Part shown: positions 1-9,754 of the stretch, one piece after another
How positions within the stretch are numbered: the stretch's first letter is position 1
Layout of the letters: the number at the start of each line of letters is the position of its first letter
Assembly: GCA_012295225.1 (NCBI GenBank)
Contig: WMKK01000002.1
Coordinates: forward strand, 356,115-420,114
Origin: Ostreococcus mediterraneus
Taxonomy: Eukaryota > Chlorophyta > Mamiellophyceae > Mamiellales > Bathycoccaceae
Direction of reading: 5' to 3'
Length of the DNA stretch: 64,000 nucleotides
The notes under the pieces: model-generated
Database searches by the model: none
The model's input: only the letters and a program-made list of their open reading frames with translations
Told to the model about the DNA's origin: nothing
Program-made: the position numbers and the translations under genes

Positions 1-325
1 ACTCGTTCAAATCTACAGTCGCAACTCCGCTGTCGTCAAATAAATCGTCGAATTGCCCGGGCTCATCGCTCTCAGAATTTTCGCCTTCGTCCGTATACTC
101 CCCATTCACTGCCTTCACCTCCATATCCTTGACTGTCGCCATTCTTGAATCAATATCTGCCATCCAAGCGGGCTCTATCTTATCGTCTACGTCGTCCTCT
201 AGCGTGCTCGCCGCGCTCGGTTCGTCGTCATTCTCCGCGCTCGCCACTCGAGCCACCAACGCCGCAATCGCATCTGGCTCCGTCGTCGCATCGTGCGCTG
301 GCACCTCAGTATCCACGTTGGTCAT
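1..325 (-). CDS. Acidic protein of unknown function, N-terminal part (runs off left edge)
   Basis: A minus-strand frame is open from the ATG at 323-325 to the window edge, about 108 codons, with no stop. The peptide begins MTNVDTEVPAHDATTEPDAI and is rich in Asp and Glu (for example EDDVDDKIEP and YTDEGENSESDEPG), so it looks like a disordered acidic N-terminus. An in-frame stop lies about 110 nt upstream of the ATG with no earlier ATG between, which fixes the start if there is no upstream exon. I recognise no domain and propose no function. The 371 bp between it and the next gene contain no other supportable gene. Confidence 0.6.
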   Translation of the reverse strand, partial: MTNVDTEVPAHDATTEPDAIAALVARVASAENDDEPSAASTLEDDVDDKIEPAWMADIDSRMATVKDMEVKAVNGEYTDEGENSESDEPGQFDDLFDDSGVATVDLNE

Positions 326-696
326 CTCGCTCGTTGTGCGCACCACTACAGACGTCGTCAATCGCACGAGTGTCTTGCGAAGATCCCGAACGAATGCTGT
401 CGAACGATGACGACAATCAATCAAATCAACGCGTCACACGACGTTCCCGGCGTGCGCGTGCACTCGCGTGCACTCGGTGTAAAAGATAGGGGCGCAACTA
501 CGGTTGTACTATTCGAGACGTCCGACGCGGGGCGTGTTGCGCGCGCGCGTGATCGGTGGTCGTGCGTGCTTGTGGGGAATTGCATTGTGATCTCTCATGA
601 GGCGACTGAAAAAGTAAAATTTCAACTTTTGCTCAATGCTAGTGTCTACGGGATTATCTACGGGACTAGAAAACTAAAAACAAGCAAAACGTGACA
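326..696. other. 371-bp gap, no gene seen
   Basis: Upstream of the acidic protein and downstream of the USP gene stop. It includes the imperfect direct repeat TCTACGGGATTA/TCTACGGGACTA at about 654-669 and an AT-richer patch at 615-690. No RNA gene or plausible CDS was recognised. Confidence 0.5.
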
Positions 697-1806
697 TTAG
701 ACACGCGAGTAAAAGAGCATGTAGCCGTGTTCGCTGCCTGCGCTGAGTTCTTGCGTGGAGCCAAAGACTTGCTGGAGTTGTTCTTCATCGACGACTTCGA
801 CGGTGTCGTCGTCGAATAAGAACCATCTGTGGTTGTTTTTGACGAGGGAGACGTAGTGCCCATGGTTTGGACCGCTTCCAATGTGTATAACGACGGCGAA
901 TAAAGCATAGGATGCGTCTGGATCGGACGCGTCAGACGCTAAATTAGGAAGTTTGAGCTCCGACGGGAACACGACGCGGTGATTCAATTTCATGTGGCGT
1001 CCCAAACTCTCGATAAACTTGAATCGTTTCAAATGCAAAGCGAGAACTTTTGGCGCACTTTGAATGAGCATGCACTTTTGTGCCTCATGCAAGCCTCCAC
1101 ACCGGTCACATTGAAATTTGTCGTTGCCGTGAAGCAACTCGTTTGAGCTAAAATTGTTCAAACACGCTGTAATGGACGTGTTCTGCTCAATATCTACCGA
1201 TAGATCCAAGAAGCACTCTTCTCGATTCGTCCTATTCTCGCACCACAAACATCGCGTTTGATTCGCAAGCTTGCCTTCGAATATATCATGTATCCAAGTC
1301 TTGCGCGCCTCGTCTTCGCTCGCGCCATTCGCCCGTAACTCTCTACTCAAGTTTTCACAGCACTCATTTAACAAGAAGTTGAAAAACTCATGCGCATCCT
1401 GGTGCATTGATCCTCGGAACAGTGCATTCACCGCTCTCAAGCGAGCGATAAATGCCTTTGGGCTCACATACCCGCTCCGTTGTCGTTGCGTCGAGACGTC
1501 GTAAAACAGATCTCCCAACGCACGCAATAGCGTGTCATTCTCCCGACCATGTGCCTTTCCGTTCTCACGGTGCGCGATTAACGCGTCACGAAACTCTTCA
1601 CACGCGTACAGCGCCTGGAGTACGGAGTTACAGTAGCATGTATTGCCAAAGTTCTCAAAACCAAAAAACTTTTCACTCGCTGGGAAATCTTCACCCAGCG
1701 TCGCGTCGTTCACGGCGAAGCGTTTACTCGCGTCGATGACGCCAGATTTTGCAGACGATCCCATCGATGACCCACCGATGGATTTTATCATCGATAGGAA
1801 ACCCAT
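697..1806 (-). CDS. Ubiquitin carboxyl-terminal hydrolase, USP family (USP12/46, plant UBP3/4-like)
   Basis: A deubiquitinating cysteine protease that removes ubiquitin from proteins. From the ATG at 1804-1806 it is 369 residues, close to the size of plant UBP3/4. The Cys box GFENFGNTCYCNSVLQ places the nucleophile at about residue 57. The His box contains GPNHGHYVSLVKN, followed by WFLFDDDTVEVV near the C-terminus. Two CxxC pairs (CLWC and CDRC) are the zinc-binding fingers region typical of this subgroup. The frame is open 63 nt further upstream but reaches only a TTG, so the start giving MGFLSMIKSIGG is chosen; it fits the short N-terminus of UBP3/4. The subfamily is inferred from the compact length and the zinc ribbon. 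Confidence 0.9.
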   Translation of the reverse strand: MGFLSMIKSIGGSSMGSSAKSGVIDASKRFAVNDATLGEDFPASEKFFGFENFGNTCYCNSVLQALYACEEFRDALIAHRENGKAHGRENDTLLRALGDLFYDVSTQRQRSGYVSPKAFIARLRAVNALFRGSMHQDAHEFFNFLLNECCENLSRELRANGASEDEARKTWIHDIFEGKLANQTRCLWCENRTNREECFLDLSVDIEQNTSITACLNNFSSNELLHGNDKFQCDRCGGLHEAQKCMLIQSAPKVLALHLKRFKFIESLGRHMKLNHRVVFPSELKLPNLASDASDPDASYALFAVVIHIGSGPNHGHYVSLVKNNHRWFLFDDDTVEVVDEEQLQQVFGSTQELSAGSEHGYMLFYSRV

Positions 1807-1931
1807 GGCGCGAGTCGCGCGCGCGCGTGGAGAGGACTGAGGGCACTGCCGCGCAGACGGGACTGGCAACCGTTTTCAGCGCGTTCAAGGAATACATACA
1901 GGCGCGATAAAGTTTACAATGTGACATACGT

Positions 1932-4106
1932 CTACGGCTTTGACGTGGCGTTCGGGGGCGATTCTGTGAGCACCGCATTGATGACGTCCTCGTATTTGGC
2001 TAAGAAGTGATCGGCAATCATCGTTCGCGAGAGGATGATGCGTCGATAAACGTCGAGGTTGACGTCTGCGTAGGCGACGAATTTCGCAGATGACGGAGGG
2101 AAAATTGGTGATGGTTCACTCGCGATGTTATGCACGAAGTGAAGCATGCGCCCGGCGGGGTAGAGTAATACGCGTCCACGTTTTTCAGCTTCGCGCTCAG
2201 CCTCGCCGGGTTTTTCATCGCGTTTAATCACGGGTTCGCGTTCGGCGTCTGCGGGATCGAGACACGGCGACGCGTCCATGTGTGGCGTCGGTAAATGGTC
2301 CATCGACTCTGCAATGTCCTCAGATTTTTCGTCACTGAGTAATTCCGCGGCACAGAATACACCAACGTCTTCCTGCATGGCGAGAACCTCCTGCGCTGCG
2401 GCGCCTTCAACTTTTTCAATCTTCGCCAAGTCGTCCTTGGTCAACGGCTTTTCAAAGTCGTGCTCGAGCGCGGTGCGCGCTTTCTCAATGTATTCTTCAA
2501 ATTCACTCGCCTCATCGCTCTCTTCGCCCGTTCTAGAGCGCTTGATTTGATGTAATTCACTATCGATGTCGTTTGCGAAGACTGAAGCAGACATGAAGTC
2601 ACCCACTTGTTGCTTTGTTTTCGCAAATTTTGTCGGCGTCGCAGGAGCGGTTACTTCATCCTCAACGTTTTCTTTTCCAACTTTTCCTTCTGCGTCGGAG
2701 CCCGCAGAGCGCACGCGCGGAGCCACTATGCCAGCAATGAATGCCCCAGAAAGGCTAGCTAATCTCGAGCTCGTCTTACTCACGCGCTTGCCTAGCAATA
2801 AACTCTTGCGATACAACGAACTCTTCTCCAGCAAGTTGTCGTGTCGATTCTTCAACGTCTGCATCGCGCGCAACCATGGTGGATACTTCTGCGGACCATA
2901 ACATTGATCCACAGCTGCTGCGGCAGCGGCAAACCGCGACGGCGTTGGTCCTTGTGAAGATGTCATCGCCGCTTTACTCGCGCGCCACTTTCGTAAAAAC
3001 TGTTGTTCGAGTGCGGTACGTACGACTTCAGATTGCAATTCAGCAATCTTACTGAAACTCACAAAAGGCACGATATCCGCATTGTTCACACACGTCGTCA
3101 CGAACGGTTGACATGATTCTGCAAGCTCACGGCTCAACGTCGACGGGCACGCAAAGGTGTAGCAATGCAAACCAGCCGCTGCAAACTCTGGCTCTTGCCG
3201 TAACATCTCAGTGAGCAGCACCGCAACTCCGCCACCTAAAGAATGTCCTACTATTTGTAACTCATACCCTCGATTTTCATCCAGCGCCTTGCGCAATTCA
3301 TCTCTCATCGTGCGCTGCAAATACCTCGCTGTCGTCAAAAATCCGCTATGTGCGTATCCCACTTTCACTTCGTCGTTCACCATAAAGTGATGTGGGCACA
3401 CCGAGCCGGTAAGATTCGTAATCATATCCTTTGCCGAATGCGTACCGCGAATGACAAACACCAATCTTTTCGAACGTTCATCCCTGAACAGCACGTACGC
3501 CGGACGCATCATCTTAGGCGCTAAATCACTCAATAGAATCTCCTCGAGCGACACCCCGCCTTGTCGCGCCACCGTAGCCAAATCTGGCGCCCGTCGCAGC
3601 GACTTTGAATACACCAACGCCCTTTTAATCTCCTCCAACGTCATCGACCACGTGTGAGCACCAACACCACTCCCATCATCCAATAAAACCCTCGTCCCGG
3701 CGTTCGAAACCGCTCGAGCGACATCCGCGTTCACGTCCCGCTGACTCAACAACCGAATCGCGAGCACGTGGTCGAGTCTCCACACCCCGAGCCTCGCCAA
3801 TGCCTCCGACCACGACAACCGCACGACGTGCGCCAATCTCCACGCGTGTTCGCCCCACGTCGTCGGCGGCGCCAGCGGCGCGGTGTCGTACAAAAGCGAC
3901 TCACGAGACGCGTGAGCTGCGAGCGGTGTCTCGAAACTGCGCTGTTCGTCTCTCGCCGCTTGAAACTGCGTCGCTAAAGACGACGCCGCCGCCGCCGACG
4001 ACGCGTGTGAGCTTTCGTCCGCGGACGTCGTCGAGTACAGCGCCACGCGCGTCGCCGCGAGCGCACCGAGGCGCGCGGCGACGCCCGTCGTCGTCGTCAC
4101 CGGCAT
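1932..4106 (-). CDS. Class-3 lipase, sn1-diacylglycerol-lipase-like
   Basis: Predicted serine lipase of 724 residues. The alpha/beta-hydrolase core shows VFVIRGTHSAKD (oxyanion side), the nucleophile elbow GHSLGGG with Ser at about 289, a probable Asp at about 344 in NNADIVPF, and a probable catalytic His at about 700 in MIADHFLAKY. The TMIxDH arrangement near the C-terminus is characteristic of DAG-lipase-like class-3 enzymes. A 250-residue acidic, low-complexity insert separates the Asp and His segments. The first ATG is at 4104-4106; the frame extends upstream only to a GTG. The N-terminus (MPVTTTTGVAARLGALAATR) is Ala/Thr/Arg-rich and could be an organelle presequence, which is inference. 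Substrate is unproven; a phospholipase or triacylglycerol lipase is possible. It is divergent from the fasciclin gene across 325 bp. Confidence 0.85.
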   Translation of the reverse strand: MPVTTTTGVAARLGALAATRVALYSTTSADESSHASSAAAASSLATQFQAARDEQRSFETPLAAHASRESLLYDTAPLAPPTTWGEHAWRLAHVVRLSWSEALARLGVWRLDHVLAIRLLSQRDVNADVARAVSNAGTRVLLDDGSGVGAHTWSMTLEEIKRALVYSKSLRRAPDLATVARQGGVSLEEILLSDLAPKMMRPAYVLFRDERSKRLVFVIRGTHSAKDMITNLTGSVCPHHFMVNDEVKVGYAHSGFLTTARYLQRTMRDELRKALDENRGYELQIVGHSLGGGVAVLLTEMLRQEPEFAAAGLHCYTFACPSTLSRELAESCQPFVTTCVNNADIVPFVSFSKIAELQSEVVRTALEQQFLRKWRASKAAMTSSQGPTPSRFAAAAAAVDQCYGPQKYPPWLRAMQTLKNRHDNLLEKSSLYRKSLLLGKRVSKTSSRLASLSGAFIAGIVAPRVRSAGSDAEGKVGKENVEDEVTAPATPTKFAKTKQQVGDFMSASVFANDIDSELHQIKRSRTGEESDEASEFEEYIEKARTALEHDFEKPLTKDDLAKIEKVEGAAAQEVLAMQEDVGVFCAAELLSDEKSEDIAESMDHLPTPHMDASPCLDPADAEREPVIKRDEKPGEAEREAEKRGRVLLYPAGRMLHFVHNIASEPSPIFPPSSAKFVAYADVNLDVYRRIILSRTMIADHFLAKYEDVINAVLTESPPNATSKP

Positions 4107-4389
4107 CCCCGTCGCGCTCTGCCGTCCCAAACGAAGGACAAAAACATTTGAGCCCACGGCGTGTCGTCACCGGCTCAGGCGAATGTACGCCGCGCGGTGC
4201 GCCTCGTCGTGTCCTCGGATGCGGCGTTCGACCATTGGAGACATGAACGTGCGGTGCGCGTGCGTCGTGACGTCATCGTTCACGTTCGCCGAGAGATGTC
4301 GGCAGGATTAAGACACTGTGAGCCGCGCGTGGGCTGAGAGTGACAGTGTCAAATGTCACAGCGCGCGCTACATTTGTCGACACGCGCGC

Positions 4390-4413
4390 ACGTGTGTGTG
4401 TGTTGTTTTGAGC
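4390..4413. repeat. GT-rich simple repeat in a divergent promoter
   Basis: A short (GT)n-like tract lies within the 325-bp gap between the lipase and fasciclin genes, about 20-40 nt upstream of the fasciclin ATG. The gap is otherwise GC-rich and holds no other gene I can support. Confidence 0.5.
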
Positions 4414-4431
4414 ATTGAAACAATCGAGTGA

Positions 4432-5097
4432 ATGCCAAGGATGTTTTCTTTGAAGCGAATGAAGTCTGCGTCCGTGGTGGCGTTTGCGCTCGTGGCGTAC
4501 GTCGTGACGATTGGTGTCGACGCGCAAGCTCCGGTGGAATGGGACGCCGCGCCCGTGGGCGGCGAGGTCATCCAAGCCGATGCGCAACCGCCGATGATGG
4601 CACCTATGGAAGCGCCGATGGGTGCCCCCGCACCTGCGCCGAGTGGTGGCGCGATGACGAGTGGTGGCGCGATGACGGAAACGACAGTGGTGGATGTGGC
4701 GGTGGCGACGCCGCGATTCTCCACGCTTGTCGTCGCATTGTCCGCCACGCCAGACATCCTGGATACGTTGGAAACGCCCGGTCCTTGGACGGTTTTCGCG
4801 CCGTCTAACGATGCCATCAATACGTTTTTGACCGAAAACGGCTTGACTGCGGAGCAATTATTGCAGTCACCTGGTTTGGGGGATATTCTTCGCAAGCATG
4901 TCGTCGCCGGTAAACTCACCGCTGAGCTGGCGCTGCAAGCCGTCGCCGACGGTCCGATTTCGTTGGAGACGCTTAATGGTCCAATCGATGCGCGCCTCGT
5001 CGACGGTGCGCTCTACGTCGGTGGCGCGCAGGTCATCGAGACGGATATCATGGCGGACAATGGTGTGATTCACGTCATTGATCGCGTGATTCAATAG
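4432..5097 (+). CDS. Secreted fasciclin (FAS1) domain protein
   Basis: 221 residues starting at an ATG. A hydrophobic N-terminal segment (ASVVAFALVAYVVTIGVDA, about 13-31) is a probable signal peptide with cleavage near residue 30. A Pro/Met/Ala linker follows (about 50-80, with PMMAPMEAPMGAPAPAP). One FAS1 domain spans about 85-221, with the H1 motif WTVFAPSNDA at 119-128 and the H2 motif NGVIHVIDRVI at 210-220, the end of the protein. FAS1 domains act in adhesion at membranes or extracellular matrix. No GPI signal or second domain is visible, so it is probably soluble and secreted or lumenal. Confidence 0.9.
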   Translation: MPRMFSLKRMKSASVVAFALVAYVVTIGVDAQAPVEWDAAPVGGEVIQADAQPPMMAPMEAPMGAPAPAPSGGAMTSGGAMTETTVVDVAVATPRFSTLVVALSATPDILDTLETPGPWTVFAPSNDAINTFLTENGLTAEQLLQSPGLGDILRKHVVAGKLTAELALQAVADGPISLETLNGPIDARLVDGALYVGGAQVIETDIMADNGVIHVIDRVIQ

Positions 5098-5244
5098 AGC
5101 GACACCAGCGGCTTCAGCCCAATTCAAGACTACGTGCGCGACTGACGCGTACGCTTCCATGATCATGACGATGTAATGCAACATACTTGTCCATTGCTAC
5201 TATTGCACAGTTTCCTAATTTTCTAAATTCTAACGAGTACTATA

Positions 5245-8200
5245 CTACGCCGTCATGCACGACGCGAGTTTCGCGGCGAGCGACGAAACTTCTTGGTCAG
5301 CGGCGACTCGAGCGGCGACGTCCAACGCCGCACGTAAAGCGCCTAAATGCGGTTCAATTGCGCGCAGCACTGGCTCATCCCCGGCAAGCAGCGCCGTGGC
5401 AACGCGCGTGGCGCCCATGCGTACAACATCTCCGCACGCGTGGTCACGAAGAATCGATGTGATGGTTTGTACGAGCGGTACGGCGTGCTCAACGGCGTCG
5501 GCGCTCGCGGCGGTGTGGAACACCATCATCAATGCTTGTAGCGCCGCGGCTCTTATCTCGGGCTCACCGCGGTGCTCGGCACACGTCACTAATTGTGGTA
5601 CACATGCGTTGACGAGTGCGTGTGTGTGCGCGGATTTAGGTCGTCGTGAGGTGGCGATGATGACGTTCATCATCGTCAGGCGCAGCGGAACATCCCGTCG
5701 GCGCTCGACAGCGTTGATCCACGCCGGTGCATCGTTGTCTTCAAGCGCACCGCATGCAAGACTTAGCACGCCTCTGAGTGTCGGACGCGACGATTGTGAT
5801 GAAGATGCCGCCTTGGATGTCTTTATGGCCAAATTCTTGATTTCATCGTCAGAGATTTCGACGATGAGCGCGCGTCCAGACGTAGCCATCGGCGCGTCGT
5901 TCAATCGCAGTGACGCCGCCGGCGATTGCGGTTCGAGTAACGCACTGGACGTCTGCGGCATCTTTGTAGACATGTTGTTATCATCGCGATCGGTTGGTGA
6001 TTGACTCTCAGCGACAATCAACGACGCCAGCGTCTCCATGGCGCCCATGTGTAACTTTGTCACGTCCATATCATCCGCAGACGCCGCGGGCCAGGTGAGC
6101 GCATCTGCGGCGAAAGTCCGAAGTTCATCTCTTCTAGCATCCGAAAATGCATCCACACCTCGACTGGCTAACGCACAATTACACGAAAACATGCACGTCC
6201 GTACTCTAGCGAGATCATTACGCGATACTTTTGCTCCGGCGTACGCGTCGCGAAGCGCCGGGAAGAGTTCGCGCTCAATGATATCGGACGGCATGCGTCC
6301 GAATACTTCAGACGCGACGCGTCTGACGTCTTCGTACTCGTCTTGGATGTTCAACATTCGACGTAGAACGTGCGTATGAACGTCCTTGACGGATGATACG
6401 TCGTCAAAGGCGTCGAGCGGAAGCGCGCGGAGCACCAATACAGGCGCGAGTCTGTTGAAAATGTCAATCGCATCTTCATCTTCGTCGCCACTTCCTGATG
6501 ATTTATCGTCGCTCTGTGAGTTGAATGCGGCAATGCAACTGTCAAATACGCGTGTGCGCGCCGGAATAACGCCAATCCACGGCATGAGTGCAATCATGGA
6601 CTGATGAAACGCCGACGCCGCGGGAGCGTCGAACACGGCACGCGTGATTACTTGAGCTATGTTTGGCCAATCATCACTCGAAACAGTTTCGGCGAATCGC
6701 GTCAACAGCTTTGTTGCGCGACCGATCGCATCAGCGGTCGTTTTTGCGCGCTCCGCGTCCGCGCCAGCGTCTTCGGTTCGACTCATGGACGCGAGCGCGG
6801 AAAAGTACGTTTGCATGGCTTGAGCCGGCGAGCGTTGCTCGCTCAACATGGATACGAATGCATCACCAGCAGCCGCGCGCTCTTCAGCATCCTTGGAAAC
6901 CAAAAGACGAATGAGCGTTGGAAGCATAGTTTGAGGCGGTATATGAGCAAGCACTGCTGTAGCCGCTTTACGCGATTCAATGTCCTTGTCTTTTAATCTC
7001 GGAAGCGTCGTCGTCGTCACCGCGGCGATGGTGTCATCAGTCATCTCCCGCCCGAGACGCAGTACTTCACTCAAAACATTCAACGCACTAATTTTGGCAC
7101 TTCGTGCGCTTCCACCGCAGAGTTGCAATATGTTTATCAACGCGTCTTCCCGCGGATTTCTAGCCGTGAGATCTGCGACGAGGCGAGCGAATCCCGTAGA
7201 AATGACTTTATCATCCTCTTCCACGAGCGGCAAAACACCATTTAATAAAGATTCACTTTGCTCTGTCCATCCTAAGTGCTCAGGTGCGAGCACAACTCGG
7301 ATGAGTACCGCAGCAACGCTTTGAGCGACGACGTTTGAGCATCGAAGCGCCGGGAGGAGCACAACAGCGACGTTTTCTTGCAACATTTCATCCAACGCGC
7401 GCGCGGTTTCTTCACTCACCATGGACGCAAACACCTCACGATTACTGTGGTCGATGCCAAGCCGTCCTAAGTTTAATCCGATCGTGATAAGCGCATGAGC
7501 CACACCGGTCGCGGCATTTTCGTCGTCAGAGTTTACCATGTCGCTCGCCGCGCTGAATGCGCCTTTGAGCGCGCTGAGCAGCTTTGTCTCGTCCTTTTTT
7601 GACTTGATCGGCATAAGTGCCGGCGCCCAATCGCTCCAGATTTGCGTCACGAGCCGCGACTTTGCTAATATCATACCGTTTCTCTCTCCTTCGTCTACGT
7701 CGCCGTTTGCAGGAAGGTTGCGCCGACTGGTCGATGCCGTCGGCGCTTCGAGACACTCTCTCGCGCGTTCGCAACTTTCCCGAAATATCCCGCACCCCGA
7801 GCTCTCGGGCGCCCAAGACTCGACAACGGCAATTACACGCGTAAATGCTGGCACGCATTCGAGCAAATCGAAACCACCATCGCTATCATTCGAGCTGAGC
7901 GCCGCACGGCCGCCGAGGCTCGTAAACGCCTCGCAAGCCGCCGTGCCCAATCGCGTCGGTTTTCCCGATCCGTGCGCGCGTGTCGCGTCACAGAGCGCCC
8001 GTAAAGTATCACGTACGTCGAACACCGCGCGCACGTCGACGTCTGCACTCGCGATGGCGTCGATACCGACGCACGAGTTGAGCGCGCGCGTTGCGTCATC
8101 ACTGGCCTTTACGCGCGCGCTCAACGCGTCACCTATCGCACGCGCGCTCGATGCATCCGCTTGGCACATGCAAACCAACGCCCCCTTTGCGCTCTTACTC

Positions 8201-8403
8201 CCCGCGATGCGCGCTAAGATTGGATCGAGCGCGCTGTCGATGGTTTGCACGTTTCGAGCGCGCGCGCGCAGCGTAGCTAACGATTCGACGACATCGCGGT
8301 GCGTACGCGCGCTCGACGTCGACGGCGTGGCGTCGATGCGCTTGAAGATCTTCGCATCGGCGCTTAGGACGACGCGCAGCGCGTCGGCGAGGGCGTCCGC
8401 CAT
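5245..8403 (-). CDS. Large helical-repeat (HEAT/ARM-like) protein, unidentified
   Basis: 1052 residues from the ATG at 8401-8403; the frame runs 45 nt further only to a GTG. The protein is almost entirely predicted amphipathic helices with repeated Ala/Leu/Val patterns, such as AVVLLPALRCSNVVAQSVAA, SRKAATAVLAHIPPQTMLPT and PEIRAAALQALMMVFHTAA, which is typical of HEAT/ARM solenoids. I see no catalytic motif, signal peptide or membrane segment. A low-complexity stretch with Ser/Asp occurs near two thirds of its length. Candidates include a scaffold or transport adaptor, but no family-defining motif was recognised. It is convergent with the fasciclin gene (147 bp) and lies 74 bp downstream of no promoter other than the gap to the AlkB gene's stop. 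Confidence 0.75.
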   Translation of the reverse strand: MADALADALRVVLSADAKIFKRIDATPSTSSARTHRDVVESLATLRARARNVQTIDSALDPILARIAGSKSAKGALVCMCQADASSARAIGDALSARVKASDDATRALNSCVGIDAIASADVDVRAVFDVRDTLRALCDATRAHGSGKPTRLGTAACEAFTSLGGRAALSSNDSDGGFDLLECVPAFTRVIAVVESWAPESSGCGIFRESCERARECLEAPTASTSRRNLPANGDVDEGERNGMILAKSRLVTQIWSDWAPALMPIKSKKDETKLLSALKGAFSAASDMVNSDDENAATGVAHALITIGLNLGRLGIDHSNREVFASMVSEETARALDEMLQENVAVVLLPALRCSNVVAQSVAAVLIRVVLAPEHLGWTEQSESLLNGVLPLVEEDDKVISTGFARLVADLTARNPREDALINILQLCGGSARSAKISALNVLSEVLRLGREMTDDTIAAVTTTTLPRLKDKDIESRKAATAVLAHIPPQTMLPTLIRLLVSKDAEERAAAGDAFVSMLSEQRSPAQAMQTYFSALASMSRTEDAGADAERAKTTADAIGRATKLLTRFAETVSSDDWPNIAQVITRAVFDAPAASAFHQSMIALMPWIGVIPARTRVFDSCIAAFNSQSDDKSSGSGDEDEDAIDIFNRLAPVLVLRALPLDAFDDVSSVKDVHTHVLRRMLNIQDEYEDVRRVASEVFGRMPSDIIERELFPALRDAYAGAKVSRNDLARVRTCMFSCNCALASRGVDAFSDARRDELRTFAADALTWPAASADDMDVTKLHMGAMETLASLIVAESQSPTDRDDNNMSTKMPQTSSALLEPQSPAASLRLNDAPMATSGRALIVEISDDEIKNLAIKTSKAASSSQSSRPTLRGVLSLACGALEDNDAPAWINAVERRRDVPLRLTMMNVIIATSRRPKSAHTHALVNACVPQLVTCAEHRGEPEIRAAALQALMMVFHTAASADAVEHAVPLVQTITSILRDHACGDVVRMGATRVATALLAGDEPVLRAIEPHLGALRAALDVAARVAADQEVSSLAAKLASCMTA

Positions 8404-8477
8404 GGTTCCGCGCGCCGCGGTGTGTCGTTGGACGCGCGCGACGTTCACAAGGCTACTTCTACGTGTCTATCATCGCG

Positions 8478-9509
8478 CTATTTTTTCGTGGATTTCACGA
8501 CACCCGATTCGCGAAACGTCACACTCACTCGCCGCTCGCCGAGTAAATCTTCGTTGTTGATTGAATGCTGGTAATCGTACCGCACGCTGCCGGATTGAAT
8601 TTGCAACGAGCGGCGCGGCAAATGGACGCGAATCTTCTTCGTCGGGTGCTTTTCGTCGATATACGTCATCACACAGTCGGCGTTGAGCGACAGATTGACC
8701 AAAATATCAGATGACAGCTGCCTGTCATCGCAATGCGGTAGCAACACCGAACCACGCGACTTTAGATAGTTAATCGCGTTGCATTCGTTTGGTTCAAAGT
8801 TGCGCAACGTTTCGTGCGCCCGAGCGAAACGCTCAATCACGAGCCGACGCAAAATAGCTGGCATGGCGAAACGCGCGCGTTCGACGACGCGTTTAGCTAA
8901 ATTCACCTCAACACCGTATCGCTTGCCCTCATGCGCGCCATTGAACGATGAATCTTTCCACGGATTCACCGTGTCGTCGTCGATGAAATTCACGATGTCG
9001 CGTTCTTCATCCTCGGTGATAAAGTTCTCCAGCAAAAAGTGTCCAGAGAGCGGCACTTTCGCCAGCCGCTTCGCCGCGCGCGTCATCTCCGCAAACGCAT
9101 CATGCGAAGCACGCTCTTCCTCCTCATCGCCGCTGCCTTCATCGCGTCGTCGCCGTCGCGTTCGATCCAACCAACCGCCCTCCAACGCGTCGCTCGGCGC
9201 GTACCCCGTCGTCGTCTTCCCCGTATGCGCGCGCCGACCGCGATGTTCGATCACGCGCGGGAGCGACGCACGCGCCTTCTCAGCGCGCTCACGTATCTCT
9301 ATCGTCTCCGTCGTCATCTTTCTCGTCGTCACCGCATCATCGTCACCGACCGCGCACCCATCGAGATGGTCGTTAATCGAAAACAACGCCACGTGTTTCG
9401 AACACGTCGGACACCGCACGAACCTCGACGCCGACGTCGACGGATCGCCGCCGCGCGCGCCACCACCGCGCCGCGCGTTCGTCGCCAGCGCCTCGAACGC
9501 ATCGCGCAT
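8478..9509 (-). CDS. AlkB-family 2-oxoglutarate/Fe(II) dioxygenase with N-terminal UBZ4 zinc finger
   Basis: 343 residues from the ATG at 9507-9509; the longer frame reaches only a TTG through an Arg/Gly repeat. Residues 33-52 form C-x2-C-x11-H-x3-C (CPTCSKHVALFSINDHLDGC), a Rad18-type UBZ4 ubiquitin-binding finger. The second half is an AlkB jelly roll. It has HxD (His259, Asp261 in LLPHCDDRQL), a distal His at about 315 in RYDYQHSI, and Arg327 and Arg333 in RRVSVTFR, which matches the R-x5-R spacing of 2-oxoglutarate-binding arginines. This predicts oxidative demethylation of nucleic acid or protein, possibly recruited by ubiquitin at damage sites. Substrate and recruitment are inference. 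The N-terminal middle region is Arg/Glu-rich and probably disordered. Confidence 0.88.
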   Translation of the reverse strand: MRDAFEALATNARRGGGARGGDPSTSASRFVRCPTCSKHVALFSINDHLDGCAVGDDDAVTTRKMTTETIEIRERAEKARASLPRVIEHRGRRAHTGKTTTGYAPSDALEGGWLDRTRRRRRDEGSGDEEEERASHDAFAEMTRAAKRLAKVPLSGHFLLENFITEDEERDIVNFIDDDTVNPWKDSSFNGAHEGKRYGVEVNLAKRVVERARFAMPAILRRLVIERFARAHETLRNFEPNECNAINYLKSRGSVLLPHCDDRQLSSDILVNLSLNADCVMTYIDEKHPTKKIRVHLPRRSLQIQSGSVRYDYQHSINNEDLLGERRVSVTFRESGVVKSTKK

Positions 9510-9623
9510 CGCGCGCGCGTCGCGTGCGTCTCTGACGCCGTCCAACACCGTTCGTCGCGCGCACAGCACACAAAAAGATGACGGTGGGTGACGTTGAGGA
9601 CTTTGACGACGACGACGCGTCGC

Positions 9624-9650
9624 GCGACCGCGACCGCGACCGCGACCGCG
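9624..9650. repeat. Hexanucleotide repeat (GACCGC)n
   Basis: About four to five copies of a GACCGC unit sit in the 529-bp gap between the AlkB and phosphorylase start codons. Frames through it give Arg-Asp or Arg-Ala runs and are not taken as coding. Confidence 0.8.
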
Positions 9651-9729
9651 CGCGAGAGAAAGAAAACATGCGAACGCCGCCGTCCCCGTCGCGTCGCGCC
9701 ACAAAAGAGGGTTTGCGTGACGCGCCGAC

Positions 9730-9754
9730 GCGAACGCGAACGCGAACGCGAACG
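9730..9754. repeat. Hexanucleotide repeat (GAACGC)n
   Basis: Four or more tandem copies of GAACGC, about 80 bp from the GACCGC array, in the same divergent gap. The remainder of the gap (9510-10038) has no supportable gene and must hold both promoters. Confidence 0.8.
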
